Assembly: GCA_014208095.1 (NCBI GenBank)
Contig: JACHMT010000005.1
Coordinates: forward strand, 310,001 to 374,000
DNA: 64,000 nucleotides
Origin: Actinospineispora eucalypti
Lineage (GTDB): Bacteria > Actinomycetota > Actinomycetes > Mycobacteriales > Pseudonocardiaceae
Direction: 5' to 3'
The notes below the pieces were generated by a model. That model made no database searches and was not told the DNA's origin. It saw nothing but the letters and a program-made list of their open reading frames with translations. Of this stretch, positions 1 to 8,696 are shown piece after piece (positions within the stretch are counted from its first letter, which is position 1; each line of letters starts with the position of its first letter). The translations under genes were made by a program, and so were the position numbers.

Positions 1-275
1 GCGGCGGTCCCGGCAAGTCGGAGAACTGGACCATCAGCAACAACTACTGCCAGTTCGGCGCCTCGCAGGGGCTGATGATCGAGGCGATCCAGAACATCAC
101 GATCAACAACAACGAGTTCCAGGGCAACGCCGACAAGGCGATCGGGCTGGACATCAACTCCACCGGCGCGAAGGTCAAGGCCAACATCCTGGGTGGCGGG
201 ATCAAGGCCGCCGTCGGCATGTCGGAGAACTCGAAAGAGGGCTACGAGGGCCCGAAGCCGCAGGGCGGGCCGTGA
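1..275 (+). CDS. C-terminal end of a right-handed beta-helix protein (partial)
   Basis: Only the last 90 or so codons are in the window; the reading frame is open from base 3. The visible part is rich in short Asn-containing turns such as ITINNNEF and WTISNNY, spaced like the rungs of a right-handed parallel beta-helix (PbH1 repeats). This fold is typical of secreted polysaccharide-acting or surface proteins of actinobacteria. The stop codon overlaps the GTG of the next gene in a GTGA arrangement, so the two are probably translationally coupled. The substrate cannot be told. The N-terminus, and so any signal peptide, lies outside the window. Confidence 0.6.
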   Translation, partial: GGPGKSENWTISNNYCQFGASQGLMIEAIQNITINNNEFQGNADKAIGLDINSTGAKVKANILGGGIKAAVGMSENSKEGYEGPKPQGGP

Positions 276-1333
276 CCGGGCTGGGTGTGGTGCTGTCCGC
301 GCTGAGCGCGATCATCATCGTGGTTCCGGACCCGAACGGCGGGGCCGGCACCTCCGCCCCGGCCGACCAGGCGGCCCCTGAGAGCGGTTCGTCGGCGCCC
401 CGGGCGCCGGGCAACGGGTCGTTGCGGTCCGTCCCGGTTCGCGCCGGCAACGGCGACACCGTCAAGGTCACCGACGCCGGCTCGCTCAGCCAGGCGCTCA
501 GCGGCGCGAAGCCAGGCCAGACGATCGAACTGGCGGACGGCACCTACACCGGCCGGTTCGTGGCCAACGTGGCCGGGCAGGAGGACGGCCCGATCACCCT
601 GAAGGGCTCCCGCAAGGCGGTGCTGGACGGGGGTTCCGGCGCCGGCTACACCTTGCACCTGGACGGCGCCGACCACTGGCAGCTGGTCGGGTTCAGCGTG
701 ACCGGGGGACAGAAGGGCGTCATGGCCGACCGCACCAACCACACCGTGCTCTCCGGGCTGTCCGTCGGCAACACCGAGATGGAGGCGGTGCACTTCCTCA
801 ACTTCAGCTCGGACAACGTGGTGCAGGACTCGCTGATCCACAACACCGGGACGAAGAGCCCGGAGTTCGGTGAGGGGGTCTATTTCGGCACGGCGAAATC
901 CAACTGGGGCAAGAAGTCCGGGGGGAAGCCGGACCGGTCGAACAACAACAAGGCGCTGAACAACACCTTCAAGTCGATCACGGCGGAGAACATCGACGTC
1001 AAGGAGGAGACCAGCGGCGGGCTCATCGCGGGCAACAAGTTCGACGGCTCGGCGGTCTCCGGGAAGAACTACGCCGACTCGGTGCTGGACGTGAAGGGCA
1101 CGAACTACGAGATCACCAACAACACCACGAGCGGCAGCAGCACGAACCTGGTGGACGGCTTCCAGACGCACGTGATCACGGGCACGGAGGCCTCGGGCTG
1201 CAACAACACCTTCAGCGACAACGTGTTCGTCGGCATGACCTTCAACGGCGGCAAGGAGGTCTCGGTGGACCAGAAATGCGGCGGGGCGAAGGACTCCGGT
1301 GCGCCGAAGCAGTTCGTCAAGCCGGAGAGCTGA
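272..1333 (+). CDS. Secreted or anchored right-handed beta-helix protein
   Basis: The product is 353 residues. A hydrophobic stretch at residues 4-18 is followed by a Pro/Ala/Ser-rich linker to about residue 50, which suggests export or an N-terminal membrane anchor, although the usual basic n-region is missing. From about residue 60 the chain begins like a parallel beta-helix domain (SLSQALSGAKPGQTIELADG), then shows repeated asparagine turns (NNNKALNNTF, YEITNNTTSG, NNTFSDNVFVG). Two Cys near the C-terminus (about 310 and 336) could form a disulfide. The GTG start overlaps the preceding stop by four bases, and the neighbour is also a beta-helix protein, so the two likely form a unit. A polysaccharide lyase-like or surface-binding role is possible, but no catalytic residue can be assigned. 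Confidence 0.7.
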   Translation: MTGLGVVLSALSAIIIVVPDPNGGAGTSAPADQAAPESGSSAPRAPGNGSLRSVPVRAGNGDTVKVTDAGSLSQALSGAKPGQTIELADGTYTGRFVANVAGQEDGPITLKGSRKAVLDGGSGAGYTLHLDGADHWQLVGFSVTGGQKGVMADRTNHTVLSGLSVGNTEMEAVHFLNFSSDNVVQDSLIHNTGTKSPEFGEGVYFGTAKSNWGKKSGGKPDRSNNNKALNNTFKSITAENIDVKEETSGGLIAGNKFDGSAVSGKNYADSVLDVKGTNYEITNNTTSGSSTNLVDGFQTHVITGTEASGCNNTFSDNVFVGMTFNGGKEVSVDQKCGGAKDSGAPKQFVKPES

Positions 1334-1444
1334 CCGGTCGAGATCCGCTAGTTCTGGCCGCCGTCGCCGCACGGACCCGACCCCCGGCGGGAGGCCGAGA
1401 GGCCCTTGGATTTCCACGATCGAGTGATGATTGTCCTCGGCATC

Positions 1445-1482
1445 GAAACCCGTGCTGAGCAGGCCGGAAACATAGATGTAAC
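1445..1482 (+). promoter_or_regulatory. Candidate GlnR boxes upstream of glnA2
   Basis: GAAAC (1445-1449), a weak TGAGC (1456-1460), GAAAC (1467-1471) and GTAAC (1478-1482) follow each other with exactly 6 bp between them. The spacing and the GAAAC/GTnAC half-sites match the known actinobacterial GlnR a/b box pattern. The b-then-a order is not the textbook order and one half-site is poor. The site ends 22 bp before the glnA2 start. GlnR control of this gene is inferred. Confidence 0.4.
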
Positions 1483-1504
1483 ACGGCGTTCCTAGGCTTC
1501 GGAC

Positions 1505-2848
1505 ATGGATCGTCAGCAGGAGTTCGTGCTCCGCACGCTGGAGGAGCGGGACATCCGCTTCGTGCGCCTGTGGTTCACCGACGTGCTCGGCTACCTGAAG
1601 TCGGTGGCCATCGCGCCGGCCGAGCTGGAGGGGGCCTTCGCCGAAGGTATCGGCTTCGACGGTTCGGCGATCGAGGGCTTTGCCCGGGTGTACGAGTCGG
1701 ACATGGTGGCCAAGCCGGACCCGGGCACGTTCCAGGTGCTGCCCTGGGAGACGCCGGACGGCAACCACTACTCGGCGCGGATGTTCTGCGACATCACGAT
1801 GCCGGACGGCTCGCCGTCCTGGGCCGATCCCCGGCACGTGCTGCGCCGGGCGCTGAGCCGGGCCGGCGAGGCCGGGTTCACCTGCTACGTGCACCCCGAG
1901 ATCGAGTTCTACCTGCTCAAGGACCTGCCCAGTGACGGGCGGCCGCCGGTGGCGGCCGATTCCGGCGGGTACTTCGACCAGTCCAGCCACGACACCGCGC
2001 CGCACTTCCGCCGGAACGCGATCGAGACGCTGGAGTCGATGGGCATCTCGGTGGAGTTCAGCCACCACGAGGGCGCGCCGGGCCAGCAGGAGATCGACCT
2101 GCGCTACGCGGACGCGCTGACCATGGCGGACAACATCATGACCTTCCGCTACGTGGTCAAGGAAGTGGCCATGACGCAGGGCGTGCGCGCCTCGTTCATG
2201 CCCAAGCCGTTCACCGAGCACCCCGGCTCGGCCATGCACACCCACTTCAGCCTCTTCGAGGGCGACCGCAACGCGTTCCACGACCCGAGCGACCCCTACG
2301 AGCTCTCCGAGACCGGGAAGGCCTTCGTGGCCGGCGTGCTGCGGCACGCCCGGGAGATCACCGCGGTCACCAACCAGTGGGTGAACTCGTACAAGCGGCT
2401 GGTCATCGGGGGTGAGGCGCCGACCACGGTGTGCTGGGGGCACGCCAACCGGTCCGCGCTGGTCCGGGTGCCGATGTACTCGCCGGGCAAGGCCTCCTCC
2501 CGCCGGGTGGAGATCCGCAGCCTGGACAGCGCCTGCAATCCGTACCTGGCGTTCGCGGCGATCCTGGGCGCCGGCCTCACCGGGGTGCAGAAGGGCTACG
2601 AGCTGCCCGAGCCGGCCGGTGACGACGTGTGGTCGCTGACCGAGATCGAGCGGCGCGCGATGGGTTACGAAACCCTGCCGCAGAACCTGACCGAGGCGCT
2701 CAGCGTGATGGACCATTCCGAGCTGGTGGCGGAGATCCTCGGCGAGCACGTTTTCGACTTCTTCCTGCGCAACAAGCGTTCGGAGTGGGACGCCTACCGG
2801 CGCAACGTGACCCCCTACGAACTCGCCACGTACCTGCCGGTGCTCTGA
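1505..2848 (+). CDS. glnA2: Type I glutamine synthetase, GlnA2-like
   Basis: The product is 447 residues and belongs to the GS-I family (glutamate + NH3 + ATP to glutamine). Family motifs are visible: GFDGSAIEGFARVYESDM near residue 55, the metal/ATP region EIEFYLL, HHEGAPGQQEIDLRYADAL, the substrate region AMHTHFSLFE, and RRVEIRSLDSACNPYLAF. Length and sequence match the short GSI-alpha type (M. tuberculosis GlnA2, about 446 aa). It lacks the LYELPPEE adenylylation segment that is present in the second synthetase at 13751-15175, so it is probably not controlled by GlnE. In actinobacteria some GlnA2-4 paralogues act on polyamines or other amines, so ammonium assimilation is likely but not certain. 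Confidence 0.9.
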   Translation: MDRQQEFVLRTLEERDIRFVRLWFTDVLGYLKSVAIAPAELEGAFAEGIGFDGSAIEGFARVYESDMVAKPDPGTFQVLPWETPDGNHYSARMFCDITMPDGSPSWADPRHVLRRALSRAGEAGFTCYVHPEIEFYLLKDLPSDGRPPVAADSGGYFDQSSHDTAPHFRRNAIETLESMGISVEFSHHEGAPGQQEIDLRYADALTMADNIMTFRYVVKEVAMTQGVRASFMPKPFTEHPGSAMHTHFSLFEGDRNAFHDPSDPYELSETGKAFVAGVLRHAREITAVTNQWVNSYKRLVIGGEAPTTVCWGHANRSALVRVPMYSPGKASSRRVEIRSLDSACNPYLAFAAILGAGLTGVQKGYELPEPAGDDVWSLTEIERRAMGYETLPQNLTEALSVMDHSELVAEILGEHVFDFFLRNKRSEWDAYRRNVTPYELATYLPVL

Positions 2849-2856
2849 CGCTCCCT

Positions 2857-2886
2857 GTTCATGGGGAATTCATCTCCGCGTTCCAC
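2857..2886 (+). promoter_or_regulatory. Candidate PhoP (PHO) direct repeats before pitA
   Basis: GTTCATG at 2857 and ATTCATC at 2868 are 11 bp apart, and GTTCCAC follows at 2880, one base out of phase. Streptomyces PhoP boxes are 11-bp direct repeats of GTTCACC, so this resembles a degenerate PHO box. It lies about 40 bp upstream of a phosphate transporter gene, which fits. The match is imperfect and the assignment is inference. Confidence 0.35.
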
Positions 2887-2927
2887 TCTGCCGGGTGATT
2901 GGATAACTCCCGTCCGAGGGGAAACCG

Positions 2928-4058
2928 GTGGACATCTCACTGATCATCGTCGTGGTCGTGGCGACCGCGCTGATCTTCGACTTCACCAACGGATTTCATG
3001 ACACGGCGAACGCCATGGCCACTTCCGTGGCCACCGGGGCGTTGGCGCCGAAGGTGGCCGTCACCGTCTCCGCGGTGCTGAACCTGGTTGGTGCCTTCCT
3101 CTCGGTGGAGGTGGCCAAGACCATCTCCAGCGGGCTGGTGGACGACTCCAAGATCAACCCAACGGTGATCTTCGGTGGCCTGGTCGGGGCCATCCTGTGG
3201 AACTTGGCCACCTGGTACGTGGGGCTGCCGTCCAGCTCCTCGCACGCGCTGTTCGGCGGCCTGATCGGGGCCACCTGGGTGGCCGCCGGCGCGGACGCGG
3301 TGAAGTTCGGCGCCGTCGTGGCCAAGGTGCTGGTGCCGGCGGTCGCGGCGCCGGTCGTGGCCGGGCTCGCCGCGCTGGCCGCCACCTTCTGCGCCTACAA
3401 GATCACCGCACGGTCCCGGCCGGACGTGGTGGCCCGGGGCTTCAAGGCCGGCCAGATCGTCTCCGCGTCGCTGGTCTCGCTGGCGCACGGCACCAACGAC
3501 GCCCAGAAGACCATGGGCATCATCACCCTGACCCTGGTCGCCGGGGGCCTGCTGCCCAGCGGCTCCGCCCCGCCGCTGTGGGTGATCATCAGCGCCGGCC
3601 TGGCGATCGCGCTGGGCACCTACCTCGGCGGCTGGCGGATCATCCGCACGCTGGGCAAGGGCCTCTACGAGATGGAGACCCCGCAGGGCTTCACGGCGGA
3701 GACCAGCAGCACCGCGGTGATCCTGGTGTCCAGCCACATGGGCTTCCCGCTGTCCACCACCCAGGTGGCCTCCGGGTCGATCCTCGGCGCGGGCGCCGGC
3801 AAGCGGCTGGCCGACGTGCGCTGGAGCGTGGCCGGGCGGATGGTCATGGCCTGGCTGCTCACCCTGCCGGCCGCCGCGATCGTCGGTGCGCTGGCCGGCC
3901 TGGTGGCGGAGCGCGGCGTGGTCGGCACCGTGTTGGTCGCTGCCGCCGGCGTGGCCGTGGGCCTCGGGTTCTACATCGCCTCGCGGCGCCAGCCGGTCAC
4001 CGCGAGCAACGTCAACGACGTGCCTTCACCGGCCGAGCAGCCGGCCGCGACGGTCTGA
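2928..4058 (+). CDS. pitA: Low-affinity inorganic phosphate transporter (PiT family)
   Basis: The product is 376 residues with about ten hydrophobic segments. The two inverted PiT signature regions are present: GFHDTANAMATSVATGALAP near residue 24 and LAHGTNDAQKTMGIITLTLV near residue 185. PiT proteins move metal-phosphate complexes with protons across the cytoplasmic membrane. The GTG start follows GAGGGG with good spacing. A small membrane protein gene begins 13 bp after the stop and is probably co-transcribed. In M. tuberculosis glnA2 and glnE are adjacent, so pitA and the next two genes look like an insertion into that pair. Possible PhoP control is noted upstream. Confidence 0.93.
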   Translation: MDISLIIVVVVATALIFDFTNGFHDTANAMATSVATGALAPKVAVTVSAVLNLVGAFLSVEVAKTISSGLVDDSKINPTVIFGGLVGAILWNLATWYVGLPSSSSHALFGGLIGATWVAAGADAVKFGAVVAKVLVPAVAAPVVAGLAALAATFCAYKITARSRPDVVARGFKAGQIVSASLVSLAHGTNDAQKTMGIITLTLVAGGLLPSGSAPPLWVIISAGLAIALGTYLGGWRIIRTLGKGLYEMETPQGFTAETSSTAVILVSSHMGFPLSTTQVASGSILGAGAGKRLADVRWSVAGRMVMAWLLTLPAAAIVGALAGLVAERGVVGTVLVAAAGVAVGLGFYIASRRQPVTASNVNDVPSPAEQPAATV

Positions 4059-4071
4059 GGGGAGACATCCG

Positions 4072-4317
4072 ATGAACATTGCCTGGGGTTCCCTGCTCGA
4101 GGTGTTCCTGATCGGTGTGGGCCTGACCGTGGCGCTGGTGGTGCTGTTCGCCTTCGGCATCACCGGCCTCGCGGCGCGTTCGGCCGTGCTGGACGGCGAT
4201 GCCCCCGAGGGGGCGCGCGGGCCGCTCTCCTCGGGGATGGCGACCGCGGTTGCCGGTATCTGCTTCGTGGTGTTCGGACTCGTCGTGATCTACGGCGTGT
4301 ACCTGATCGTGGCCTGA
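4072..4317 (+). CDS. Small two-helix membrane protein downstream of pitA
   Basis: The product is 81 residues. Hydrophobic segments at about residues 8-33 and 56-80 are joined by a polar, acidic loop (LDGDAPEGARGPLSSG). The ATG follows GAGGGGAGA, a strong ribosome binding site, and begins 13 bp after pitA. The tight spacing suggests a function tied to phosphate uptake, perhaps as an accessory subunit. I do not recognise a named family. Confidence 0.75.
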   Translation: MNIAWGSLLEVFLIGVGLTVALVVLFAFGITGLAARSAVLDGDAPEGARGPLSSGMATAVAGICFVVFGLVVIYGVYLIVA

Positions 4318-4407
4318 TTGTCCGGTCCTCTCCTCCTGGGCAGGGCGCCTCCGGACGCGATAGGTTGCCGGGCGCAGGCTGTACCCGCACAGGAGGAGAG
4401 GCACGTA

Positions 4408-4944
4408 ATGAGCAGGCCGCCCGGTCCGCACGACTTCCTGCCGGAGGTGCCGTCGTTCACGGTCACCAGCACCGATGTGACCGACGGCGGCACCCTGGCG
4501 CCCAGCCAGCGCAGCGGCGCGTTCGGCGTGCCGGGCGGCGAGGACGTGTCACCCCAGCTGGCCTGGTCCGGTGCGCCGGAGGGCACGCACAGCTACGCGA
4601 TCACCTGCTACGACCCGGACGCGCCGACCGGCAGCGGGTTCTGGCACTGGGCGGTGCTGAACATCCCCGCCGACGTCACCGAGCTGCCCACCGGGGCCGG
4701 GGCCCCGGGCGGCTCCGATCTTCCGGCCGGTTCGCTCACCCTGGCCAACGACGCGGGCATGAAGGGCTTCGTGGGGGCCGGCCCGCCGCCCGGGCACGGC
4801 GACCACCGCTACTACTTCACCGTGCACGCGGTGGACGTGCCGAAGCTCGAGGTGCCGGAAACCGCCACGCCGGCGTTCCTCGGGTTCAACCTGTTCGGCC
4901 ACACCCTGGCCCGTGCCACCCTGGTCGGGGTCTTCGGTCACTAG
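4408..4944 (+). CDS. YbhB/YbcL family (PEBP-fold) protein
   Basis: The product is 178 residues. PEBP-family features are the segment [20 protein letters not shown], the ligand-site motif [19 protein letters not shown] and the later [11 protein letters not shown]. Bacterial members are cytoplasmic and of poorly known role; they are often labelled Raf-kinase-inhibitor-like by fold only. The ATG start is well supported by AGGAGGAGAG at 4391-4400. The gene ends 3 bp before the glnE start, so it may share a transcript with glnE. No functional link to GlnE is known to me. Confidence 0.88.
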   Translation: MSRPPGPHDFLPEVPSFTVTSTDVTDGGTLAPSQRSGAFGVPGGEDVSPQLAWSGAPEGTHSYAITCYDPDAPTGSGFWHWAVLNIPADVTELPTGAGAPGGSDLPAGSLTLANDAGMKGFVGAGPPPGHGDHRYYFTVHAVDVPKLEVPETATPAFLGFNLFGHTLARATLVGVFGH

Positions 4945-4947
4945 GGC

Positions 4948-7900
4948 GTGTCCAAACCAGTGTCCGAACCGGTAACCGAGCGGCGCAGGTCGGCCTCGCT
5001 GGTCCGGCTCGGGCTCACCGAGCCGTGGAGCGAGCAGACCCTCGCCCGGCTGGGCTGGTGGCGGGACGGCAAGCCCGCGCCGGGCGCCGAACCGGTGATG
5101 TGGGCACTGGCCAGGGCGGCGGACCCGAACCAGGCGCTGCGCGCGCTGGAGCGACTGGCCGAGGCGGCCGGCAAGGGCTGGTCGGCGTGCGAGGCGGCGC
5201 TGCGCGCGGACGTCGGCCTGCGCGGCCGGCTGGTGTCCGTGCTCGGCGCCTCCACCGCGCTGGGCGATCACCTGATCACCCATCCCGACCGGTGGTCCCG
5301 GCTGGCCTCCGATGACCCGGAGCCGACCGGCGATGGGCCCGGGCCGGCCGAGCGCACCGAGGAGCTGCTGCGCGCGGTCGGCGGGGACCCCTCGGCCCCG
5401 GCCGGCGCCGCCCGCGCCGAGCTGACCGGCCAGGACGCCGTGCAGGCGCTGCGCGACGCCTACCGGGACGCGTTGCTGGACATCGCCGCCGCCGACCTGG
5501 CCGCCGTGTGCGAGCCGGAGCTGCCGGTGCTCAGCGTGGACGTGGTGGCCGGCCAGCTGGCCGACCTGGCGTGCGCCGCACTGCGCGCCGCGCACGCGGT
5601 GGCGCTGGCCGAGGTGCTGCCGGCCGATCTGCCGCCGGGGGACGCGCCCCGGCTGGCGGTGATCGGCATGGGCAAGTGCGGCGGCAACGAGCTGAACTAC
5701 GTCAGCGACGTTGACGTGATCTTCGTGGCGGAACCGGCCGACCCGGTGACCACCCGGCTCGCCTCGACCCTGACCAGGGTGGCCGGGGAGGCCTGCTTCC
5801 CGGTGGACGCCAACCTGCGCCCGGAGGGCCGGCAGGGCGCGCTGGTGCGCACCCTGGACAGCCACCTGAGCTACTACCGGCGCTGGGCCAAGACCTGGGA
5901 GTTCCAGGCGCTGCTCAAGGCCCGGCCGGTGGCCGGGGACCCGGAGCTGGGGGCCGCGTACGCCGAGGCCATCACCCCGATGGTGTGGGCGGCGGCGGAC
6001 CGGGACGACTTCGTCGCCGAGGTGCAGGCGATGCGCCGGCGGGTGGAGGAGCACATCGCGCCGGAGCACGCCGAACGGGAGCTGAAGCTGGGCCGGGGCG
6101 GGCTGCGGGACGTGGAGTTCGCGGTGCAGCTGCTGCAGCTGGTGCACGGGCGGGCCGACCCGGAGATCCGCTCGCCCAACACGCTGGCCGCGCTGGCCGC
6201 GCTCGGCGCCGGCGGTTATGTGGGCCGCGACGACGCGGCCAACCTGGCCGCCTCCTACCGGTTCCTGCGCCTGCTCGAGCACCGGGTCCAGCTGGCCCGG
6301 CTGCGGCGCACGCACCTGCTGCCGGCCGAGACGGACACCGCCGAGCTGCGCGCGCTGGCCCGGGCGGCGAAGCTGCGCCCGGACGGCCGGCGGGACGCGG
6401 TGGGGGTGCTGCTCTCCGAGTGGCGGGCCAACACCAAGCGGGTCCGGCGGCTGCACGAGAAGCTGTTCTACCGGCCGCTGCTGGAGGCGGTCTCGCAGCT
6501 GCCCGGCGAGGCGCTGCGGCTGTCCGAGAAGTCCGCCGCGCGCCGGTTGTCCGCGCTGGGCTGGGCGTCCCCGGAGGGTGCGCTGACCCATCTGCGCGCG
6601 CTGACCGGCGGCGTGTCCCGGGCGGCGGCCATCCAGCGCACGCTGCTCCCGGTGCTGCTGGAGCAGCTGGCCGACACGGCCGACCCGGACCGGGGCCTGC
6701 TGGCCTACCGGCGGGTCTCCGAGGCGCTCGCCGACACCCCGTGGTACCTGCGGCTGCTGCGCGACGAGGGCGCGGTCTCCCAGCGGCTGATGTTCGTGCT
6801 CGGCACGTCGGCGCTGGTACCGGATCTGTTGGTGCGCGCGCCGGAGGTGCTGCGGCTGCTCGCGGACACCTCCGAAGGGGCGCCGCTGGCCACCAGGGAT
6901 CCGGCGGAGGTGGCAGCATCGCTGTGCACCACGGTGGGACGCTACGACGACACGGCGGCCGCGGTGGCGGCGGCCCGCTCGCTGCGCCGGCACGAGCTGC
7001 TCCGGGTGGCCATCGCCGACCTGCTCGGCCTGTTGCCCGAGGCCGGGGTGTGCGCGGCGCTCAGCGAGGTCTGGTCCGCGGTGCTGCGCGCCGCGCTCGA
7101 CGCGGTGGTCCGGGCCACGCCGGGTGAGCCGCGCGCGCGGCTGGCGGTGATCGGCATGGGCCGGCTGGGCGGCGCGGAGCTGGGCTACGGCTCGGACGCG
7201 GACGTGTTGTACGTCTGCGAGCCGATCGGCGGAGCGAACGAGCACGAGGCGGTGCGCTGGTCGACCGGGATCGTGGAGCGGGTGCGCGGGCTGCTGGGCG
7301 CGCCGAGCCCGGACCCCGCGCTGGAGATCGACGCCGACCTTCGCCCGGAGGGCCGCAACGGCCCGCTGGTGCGCACCGCCGAGTCCTACCGCGCCTACTA
7401 CGCCAAATGGTCCGAGGTGTGGGAGGCGCAGGCGCTGCTGCGCGCCCGCCCGCTGGCCGGCGACGCGGAGCTGGGTGAGCGGTTCCGGCGAATGATCGAT
7501 CCGATCCGCTACCCGGAGGGCGGCCTGGCGGCGGCCAAGGTCATCGAGATCCGCCGGATCAAGGCCCGGGTGGAGGCGGAGCGGCTGCCCCGGGGTGCGG
7601 ACCGGGCCACGCACACCAAACTGGGCCACGGCGGGCTGGCCGACGTGGAGTGGACCGTGCAGCTGTTGCAGCTGCAGCACGCGGCGGACGTGCCCGAGCT
7701 GCGGACCACGTCCACCCTGGAAGGGCTGCGCGAGTGTGCGGAGGCCGGCCTGGTCGGCGAGTCCGACGCGGAGGCCCTGGCCGCCGGCTGGACCATGGCC
7801 ACCCGGGCCCGCAACGCGGTCACCCTGGTGCGCGGCAAGCCGTCCGACCAGCTGCCCCGGTCCGGCCGCGAGCTGGCCGCCGTGGCCCGCGCGCTGGGCT

Positions 7901-7998
7901 ACCCGGCCGGTGGAGATCCCGGTGAGTTCATCGACGAGTACCGCCGGATCACCCGGCGGGCCCGCGCCGTGGTCGAGCGCATCTTCTACGACAGCTAA
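4948..7998 (+). CDS. glnE: Bifunctional glutamine synthetase adenylyltransferase/deadenylylase
   Basis: The product is 1016 residues, a full-length GlnE. Two nucleotidyltransferase domains are visible: GMGKCGGNELNYVSDVDVIF near residue 233 (N-terminal, deadenylylating half) and GMGRLGGAELGYGSDADVLY near residue 734 (C-terminal, adenylylating half). Each is followed by the family segment NLRPEGRQG or DLRPEGRNG. GlnE modifies the tyrosine of GlnA1-type synthetase, and the target LYELPPEE segment exists in the glnA1 product at 13751-15175. GTG at 4948 was chosen because it follows the preceding stop closely; GTG at 4960 is an alternative. Confidence 0.95.
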   Translation: MSKPVSEPVTERRRSASLVRLGLTEPWSEQTLARLGWWRDGKPAPGAEPVMWALARAADPNQALRALERLAEAAGKGWSACEAALRADVGLRGRLVSVLGASTALGDHLITHPDRWSRLASDDPEPTGDGPGPAERTEELLRAVGGDPSAPAGAARAELTGQDAVQALRDAYRDALLDIAAADLAAVCEPELPVLSVDVVAGQLADLACAALRAAHAVALAEVLPADLPPGDAPRLAVIGMGKCGGNELNYVSDVDVIFVAEPADPVTTRLASTLTRVAGEACFPVDANLRPEGRQGALVRTLDSHLSYYRRWAKTWEFQALLKARPVAGDPELGAAYAEAITPMVWAAADRDDFVAEVQAMRRRVEEHIAPEHAERELKLGRGGLRDVEFAVQLLQLVHGRADPEIRSPNTLAALAALGAGGYVGRDDAANLAASYRFLRLLEHRVQLARLRRTHLLPAETDTAELRALARAAKLRPDGRRDAVGVLLSEWRANTKRVRRLHEKLFYRPLLEAVSQLPGEALRLSEKSAARRLSALGWASPEGALTHLRALTGGVSRAAAIQRTLLPVLLEQLADTADPDRGLLAYRRVSEALADTPWYLRLLRDEGAVSQRLMFVLGTSALVPDLLVRAPEVLRLLADTSEGAPLATRDPAEVAASLCTTVGRYDDTAAAVAAARSLRRHELLRVAIADLLGLLPEAGVCAALSEVWSAVLRAALDAVVRATPGEPRARLAVIGMGRLGGAELGYGSDADVLYVCEPIGGANEHEAVRWSTGIVERVRGLLGAPSPDPALEIDADLRPEGRNGPLVRTAESYRAYYAKWSEVWEAQALLRARPLAGDAELGERFRRMIDPIRYPEGGLAAAKVIEIRRIKARVEAERLPRGADRATHTKLGHGGLADVEWTVQLLQLQHAADVPELRTTSTLEGLRECAEAGLVGESDAEALAAGWTMATRARNAVTLVRGKPSDQLPRSGRELAAVARALGYPAGGDPGEFIDEYRRITRRARAVVERIFYDS

Positions 7999-8029
7999 AC
8001 CCGGTGGCCCGGCCGGTTAGGTTGGTGGT

Positions 8030-8683
8030 GTGCCTCCCTTGGACAACCTCCTCGCGTTCGCGGTCGCCTCGGTGGTGCTGGTGCTGATCCCGGGACCGTC
8101 CGTGCTCTTCGTGGTCAGCCGGGCCATCGCGCACGGCCGCCGGGCCGCGCTGGGCAGTGTGGTCGGCAACTCGGCCGGCGTCTGTGTGGTGATCCTGCTG
8201 GTCGCCTTCGGGCTGGGCAGCCTGGTCGAACGGTCCGTGCTGCTGTTCACCGCGATCAAGCTGGCCGGCGCGGCCTACCTGGTGTACCTGGGTGTGCGCA
8301 CCTTCCGGGAGCGCGGCCGGCTGTCCGAGGCGATCGGCGCGGGAATCGGCGGAGCGGCCCCGGCCGGTGTGGCCGGGCACGTGTTCCGCCAGGGCTTCGT
8401 CGTGGGGCTGACCAACCCCAAGACCCTGGTGTTCTTCGGCGCCGTGCTGCCCCAGTTCGTGGACCGCGAGGCCGGCGGGGTGCCGGTGCAGATGGTGGTC
8501 CTCGGCCTGACGTTCGTGCTCGCCGCCCTGGTGCTGGACAGCCTGTGGGGCATCATGGCCGGCACGGCGCGGACCTGGCTGGCCCGCTCACCCCGGCGGC
8601 TGGCGGTGCTGGGCGGCACCGGCGGCCTGACCATGATCGGGCTCGGTGTCGGGCTGGCGGTCACCGGGCGCGCGGAGCGCTAG
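8030..8683 (+). CDS. LysE/RhtB family amino acid exporter
   Basis: The product is 217 residues with about six membrane segments. The LysE/RhtB signature IPGPSVLFVVSRAIAHGRRA lies near residue 22, followed by the typical LAGAAYLVYLGVRTFRERGR at the end of the third helix. The family exports amino acids or small metabolites by proton exchange; the substrate cannot be told. The GTG start lies 32 bp after glnE on the same strand. Confidence 0.88.
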   Translation: MPPLDNLLAFAVASVVLVLIPGPSVLFVVSRAIAHGRRAALGSVVGNSAGVCVVILLVAFGLGSLVERSVLLFTAIKLAGAAYLVYLGVRTFRERGRLSEAIGAGIGGAAPAGVAGHVFRQGFVVGLTNPKTLVFFGAVLPQFVDREAGGVPVQMVVLGLTFVLAALVLDSLWGIMAGTARTWLARSPRRLAVLGGTGGLTMIGLGVGLAVTGRAER

Positions 8684-8696
8684 CGTCCTCAGGGCA

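Noticed and set aside
242-2749. 835-codon open frame on the minus strand opposite glnA2
   Set aside because: It is antisense to a clear glutamine synthetase gene, has composition typical of the shadow frame in high-GC DNA and no recognisable domain.
4549-7680. 1043-codon open frame on the minus strand opposite glnE
   Set aside because: It is a shadow of glnE with Arg/Gln/His-rich low-complexity sequence and no start signal.
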